Positions 5,546-8,189 of a stretch of 8,189 nucleotides of DNA are shown here, piece by piece. Every line of letters starts with the position of its first letter. Positions within the stretch are counted from its first letter, which is position 1. Under the pieces are notes generated by a model. It was given only the letters and a program-made list of their open reading frames with translations. It was not told the DNA's origin and ran no database searches. The stretch is from Conexibacter sp. GTDB taxonomy: Bacteria > Actinomycetota > Thermoleophilia > Solirubrobacterales > Solirubrobacteraceae. A program made the position numbers and the translations under genes. The DNA lies in the NCBI GenBank assembly GCA_025964215.1, contig JAOPZG010000204.1:1-8189 (forward strand). Direction: 5' to 3'.

Positions 5546-6546
5546 TGGCCGCGACGACCGAGGCCAAGACGCGCTCGCTGAAGACCTGGCAGGGCATCAA
5601 CCAGGCGCTGACCGAGGAGATGGAGCGCGACCCGAGCGTCGTGCTCGTCGGCGAGGACGTCGGCTGCCCCGGCGGTCCCTACGGCGTCACCCGCGGCCTG
5701 CTCGACCGCTACGGCAGCAAGCGGGTCCGCGACACGCCGATCAGCGAGCAGGTGCTCGTCGGGCTCGGCGTCGGCGCCGGCGCCGTCGGCCTGCGCCCCG
5801 TGGTCGAGATCATGTTCTTCGACTTCGCGATGATCGCGATGGACCAGATCGTCAACCAGGCCGCGAAGTTCCGCTACTTCTCCGGCCAGTCGATGCCGCT
5901 CACCATCCGCACGATGTGCGGCGCGGGCGGCCCCAACGGCGCCCAGCACTCGCAGAACTTCGAGGCGTGGTTCTGCGCCGTCCCGGGCCTCAAGGTCATC
6001 ATGCCGTCCAACGCGCGGGACGCGAAGGGCCTGCTGAAGGCCGCGATCCGCGACGACGACCCGGTGCTGTTCATCGAGACGCTCGGGCTGCTGCCGACGC
6101 GCCGCGAGGTCCCGGTCGACGAGGACTTCGTCCTGCCGATCGGCGTCGCCGAGACGCGCCGCGAGGGCACGGACGTCACCGTCGTCGCCGTCGGCCGCCT
6201 GGTCGACCGCGCGCTCGAGGCCGCCGAGGCGCTGGCCGCCGAGGGCGTCTCGGTCGAGGTCATCGACCCGCGCACGCTCTCGCCGCTGGACACCGAGACG
6301 ATCGTGGAGTCCGTCCGGCGCACCGGCCGGCTCGTCGTCGCGCAGGAGGCCACGGCCCCGTGCTCGATCGGCGCCGAGCTCGTCGCGCTGGCCGCCGAGC
6401 GGTGCCTCCCGCAGCTCAAGGCCGCGCCGATCCGCGTCGCCTCGCCGTTCATCAACGTCCCCACGCCCGTCCCGCTGGCCGAGGCGCGCGCGCCGAAGGC
6501 CACCGACGTCGCCGCCGCCGTCCGCACCGTCATGGAGCCCGCATGA
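5545..6546 (+). CDS. 2-oxoacid/acetoin dehydrogenase E1 component, beta subunit
   Basis: This E1-beta subunit of 333 residues (usual length 320-340) completes the ThDP active site with E1-alpha. Seen in order are GEDVG (36-40), GGPYGVT (43-49), RVRDTPISEQ (60-69) with the catalytic Glu68, the segment FFDFAMIAMDQIVNQAAKFR, GGPNGAQHSQ with the conserved His, VPGLKVIMPSNARDAKGLL, and the transketolase C-terminal domain starting near GTDVTVVAVGR with VIDPRTLSPLD. All key positions for an active subunit appear present. The ATG overlaps the E1-alpha stop by one base and has little ribosome-binding site of its own, so it probably relies on translational coupling, which suits 1:1 subunit assembly. 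Equivalents are AcoB, PdhB and BkdA2; the sequence does not allow choosing among them safely. Confidence 0.95.
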   Translation: MAATTEAKTRSLKTWQGINQALTEEMERDPSVVLVGEDVGCPGGPYGVTRGLLDRYGSKRVRDTPISEQVLVGLGVGAGAVGLRPVVEIMFFDFAMIAMDQIVNQAAKFRYFSGQSMPLTIRTMCGAGGPNGAQHSQNFEAWFCAVPGLKVIMPSNARDAKGLLKAAIRDDDPVLFIETLGLLPTRREVPVDEDFVLPIGVAETRREGTDVTVVAVGRLVDRALEAAEALAAEGVSVEVIDPRTLSPLDTETIVESVRRTGRLVVAQEATAPCSIGAELVALAAERCLPQLKAAPIRVASPFINVPTPVPLAEARAPKATDVAAAVRTVMEPA

Positions 6547-6782
6547 GCGATCGCATCGAGATCCTGATCGAAGAGCCCGGGAACACGGAGGAGATCGAGG
6601 TGGTCGCCATCGAGGTGAAGGTCGGCGACACGGTCGCCGCCGGCGACCCGCTGCTCGAGGTCGCCACCGACAAGGCCAACATGGAGATCGAGTCGCCGTC
6701 CGCCGGGACGGTCGCGGAGATCCTGGTCGAGGAGGGCGCGATCGTGCCCGTCACGCAGCTGTTGATGGTGTTGAGCGCATGA
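6543..6782 (+). CDS. Free-standing lipoyl-domain protein (biotin/lipoyl attachment)
   Basis: This 79-residue protein consists of a single biotinyl/lipoyl domain. The attachment site is Lys44 in the hairpin ATDKANMEIESP, whose DKA sequence is typical of lipoyl rather than biotinyl domains (which have MKM). A second half-domain (SPSAGTVAEILVEEGAIVPV) completes the fold at roughly 51-70. It would carry the acyl group from E1 to the E2 core as a mobile lipoyl arm. In standard E2 proteins this domain is the N-terminus of a longer chain; here it ends at its own TGA. It overlaps E1-beta by four bases (ATGA), with GGAG five bases upstream, and overlaps the E2 core by four bases. Lipoylation would have to come from enzymes elsewhere (LipA/LipB or LplA); none are in the window. 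Confidence 0.93.
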   Translation: MSDRIEILIEEPGNTEEIEVVAIEVKVGDTVAAGDPLLEVATDKANMEIESPSAGTVAEILVEEGAIVPVTQLLMVLSA

Positions 6783-7480
6783 CCGGCACGGCGACGAGCC
6801 AGGCGGGCGCGACGGGCCGCGGCGAGGCCGAGGTCCGCAAGCTCCCGCTGATGCGCCGCGCGATGGCGCGGCGGATGGTCGAGGCCGCGCTCGTGCCGTG
6901 CTTCTACCTGCGCGTGACCGCCGACGTGCGCGGCCTCGTCGCCGCGCGCGCCGAGCTGAAGGCCGGCGGCGCGGACGTCGTCCCCTCGCTCAACGACTTC
7001 GTCGTCGCCGCCACCGGCCGCGCGCTGCGGGCCCATCCCGGCGTCAACGCCTCGTGGGCCGAGAACGCGATCGAGCTCCACCCGCGCGTCAACGTCGGCG
7101 TCGCGGTCGCCGTCGAGGGCGGCCTCGTCGTCCCCGCGGTCTACGACGCCGATCGCCTCGAAGTCCGGGACATCACGCTCGCGGTCCGCGAGATCGCCGG
7201 CCTCGCCGCCGCCAGGAAGCTCAACCGCGAGCTGCTGGAGGACCCGACGTTCACGGTGTCCAACCTCGGCATGTACGGGATCGAGGACTTCGACCCGGTG
7301 GTCAACCCGCCGCAGGCGGCGATCCTCGGCGTCGGCTCGGTCGTGGACGGCGCGATGCGCCTCACGCTCGGCTGCGACCACCGCGTGCTCACGGGCGCCG
7401 AGGGCGCCCCGTTCCTCACCGGCGTCCGGGATCGCCTGCAGGATCCCGCCGGACTGCTCGCCCCACCGGAGGCCATCTGA
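6779..7480 (+). CDS. 2-oxoacid dehydrogenase E2 acyltransferase core, lacking lipoyl and subunit-binding domains
   Basis: This 233-residue catalytic domain of a dihydrolipoamide acyltransferase would move the acyl group from the lipoyl arm to CoA. After a short polar tail (1-17) it starts directly with the core signature KLPLMRRAMARRMVEAA (21-37). It continues with SLNDFVVAATGRAL (70-83), the HPRVNVGVAVAVEGGLVVPAV segment (101-121), and FTVSNLGMYGIEDFDPVVNPPQAAILGVG (158-186). The usual active-site DHRxxDG is DHRVLTG: His201 is kept, but the aspartate is Thr205. No lipoyl domain and no peripheral subunit-binding domain (PSBD) is present, compared with 400-450 residues for ordinary E2s. The lipoyl domain is supplied by the preceding gene. 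The start overlaps that gene by four bases (ATGA). The family is clear. Loss of the aspartate may alter activity, although actinobacterial E2-like proteins with non-Asp residues here are known to me in general terms. Confidence 0.9.
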   Translation: MTGTATSQAGATGRGEAEVRKLPLMRRAMARRMVEAALVPCFYLRVTADVRGLVAARAELKAGGADVVPSLNDFVVAATGRALRAHPGVNASWAENAIELHPRVNVGVAVAVEGGLVVPAVYDADRLEVRDITLAVREIAGLAAARKLNRELLEDPTFTVSNLGMYGIEDFDPVVNPPQAAILGVGSVVDGAMRLTLGCDHRVLTGAEGAPFLTGVRDRLQDPAGLLAPPEAI

Positions 7481-8189
7481 TGCCCGTCACCGCCCCGCCC
7501 GTCGGCCAGGAGATCGGCCAGTTCGTCGCCGGCCTCGCGCGCCGGCCGCTGCCCGACGAGGTCGTCGCGAAGCTCTGCTGCAACCTGCTCCACGACCTTA
7601 CCTGCGCGATGGCCGCGGCCGGCGAGGGCGAGGCGCTGTGGGCGACCGTCCGCGGCCGCGGGCCCGCCGAGTCCACCATCCTGGTCGACGGCGGCCGCAC
7701 CACCGCCGAGGACGCCGCGTTCGCCAACGGCGCGCTCATGCACACGCGCGCGCAGGACGACACGCACTTCGCCGCGAAGACGCACGTCGGCTCCGCGGTC
7801 ATCCCCGCGGCGCTCGCGCTCGCCGAGCGCGAGGGTGCCGACGGGGCGGCGTTCCTGCGCGCGGTCGCCGCCGGCTGCGAGGTCGCGGCGGCGGTCGGGG
7901 AGCGGCTCACCTCCGTCTCCACCGTGCGCGGCTTCCGCGCCTCCTCGATCTTCGGCCCGCTCGGCGCCGCGGCGGCCGGCGCGTCGATCCTCCGCCTCGA
8001 CGCCGAGGGCACGGCCAACGCCATCGCGATCGCCGCGAGCCTCTCCGGCGGCCTGAACCAGACCTGGATCGACGGCACCAGCGAGTACCGCATCGAGCTC
8101 GGGATGGCCGCGCGCCACGGCGTCCACGCGGCGCGCCTGGCGGCCGGCGGCTTCACCGGCGCGCCGCGCTGGTACGAGGGCGCCGCCGG
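7480..8189 (+). CDS. MmgE/PrpD-family protein, 3'-truncated by window edge
   Basis: The frame opens at the ATG at 7480, overlapping the E2 stop by one base (TGATG) with GGAGG seven bases upstream, and stays open to the window end (236 codons). The family usually has about 450 residues, so roughly half is seen. MmgE/PrpD proteins include 2-methylcitrate dehydratase, cis-aconitate decarboxylase and other lyases or isomerases on acidic substrates. Family-typical stretches are ANGALMHTRAQDDTH (near 85-99), HVGSAVIPAALALAEREGADG (about 104-124), AAGCEVAAAVGERL, and RGFRASSIFGPLGAAAAGASILRLD (about 150-174). The family's usual DFDDTH is AQDDTH here, keeping both Asp residues and the His. Its place as the fifth gene of the dehydrogenase operon suggests it acts in the same pathway. 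No prpC or prpB is visible, so a 2-methylcitrate role is not supported beyond family membership. Confidence 0.88.
   Translation, partial: MPVTAPPVGQEIGQFVAGLARRPLPDEVVAKLCCNLLHDLTCAMAAAGEGEALWATVRGRGPAESTILVDGGRTTAEDAAFANGALMHTRAQDDTHFAAKTHVGSAVIPAALALAEREGADGAAFLRAVAAGCEVAAAVGERLTSVSTVRGFRASSIFGPLGAAAAGASILRLDAEGTANAIAIAASLSGGLNQTWIDGTSEYRIELGMAARHGVHAARLAAGGFTGAPRWYEGAA

Noticed and set aside
7141..8127. 328-residue minus-strand open frame at the right end
   Set aside because: It lies opposite the E2 core and the MmgE/PrpD gene, both clearly coding on the plus strand, and shows no domain.

Overview
The window is very GC-rich (about 70% or more by eye), densely packed and codes on both strands. 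Gene content (tandem SDRs, a CoA ligase, a TetR regulator, a 2-oxoacid dehydrogenase operon, a MmgE/PrpD protein), frequent GTG/TTG starts and strong GC3 bias suggest an actinobacterium, possibly of the Thermoleophilia/Solirubrobacterales type. The phylum is an inference from composition and style; the order is little more than a guess. Nothing points to a phage, plasmid, transposase or RNA gene.

Layout. (1) Bases 1-2912, plus strand: the 3' part of one short-chain dehydrogenase/reductase (SDR), a complete second SDR, and a CaiC-like acyl-CoA ligase. (2) Bases 2913-3328: a non-coding gap between convergent genes, built as a nested inverted repeat with a perfect 22-bp hairpin at its centre and a 32-bp-period direct repeat in one arm. 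(3) Bases 3329-4449, minus strand: a TetR-family regulator followed by a translationally coupled SnoaL-like protein. (4) Bases 4450-4570: a divergent regulatory region with a candidate promoter and a palindromic operator. (5) Bases 4571-8189, plus strand: an operon of five overlapping genes: E1-alpha, E1-beta, a free-standing lipoyl protein, an E2 acyltransferase core without a lipoyl domain, and a MmgE/PrpD-family protein cut by the window end.

How the parts fit. The same 16-bp palindrome, CCTACC-N4-GGTAGG, lies just upstream of the acyl-CoA ligase (1316-1331) and in the promoter region of the dehydrogenase operon (4527-4542), beside the TetR gene. The simplest reading is that the TetR protein represses both units and is released by a CoA thioester or related pathway compound. 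The ligase would activate a carboxylic acid to its CoA thioester, the SDRs would oxidise or reduce hydroxyl/keto groups, and the 2-oxoacid dehydrogenase would turn a 2-oxo acid or acetoin-like intermediate into acyl-CoA. The MmgE/PrpD protein would hydrate/dehydrate, isomerise or decarboxylate an acidic intermediate. The substrate cannot be read from sequence. No E3 (dihydrolipoamide dehydrogenase) is present.

Most notable points: the two-site operator, the nested palindrome between the convergent genes, the split E2, and the loss of the usual catalytic-motif aspartate in the E2 core.
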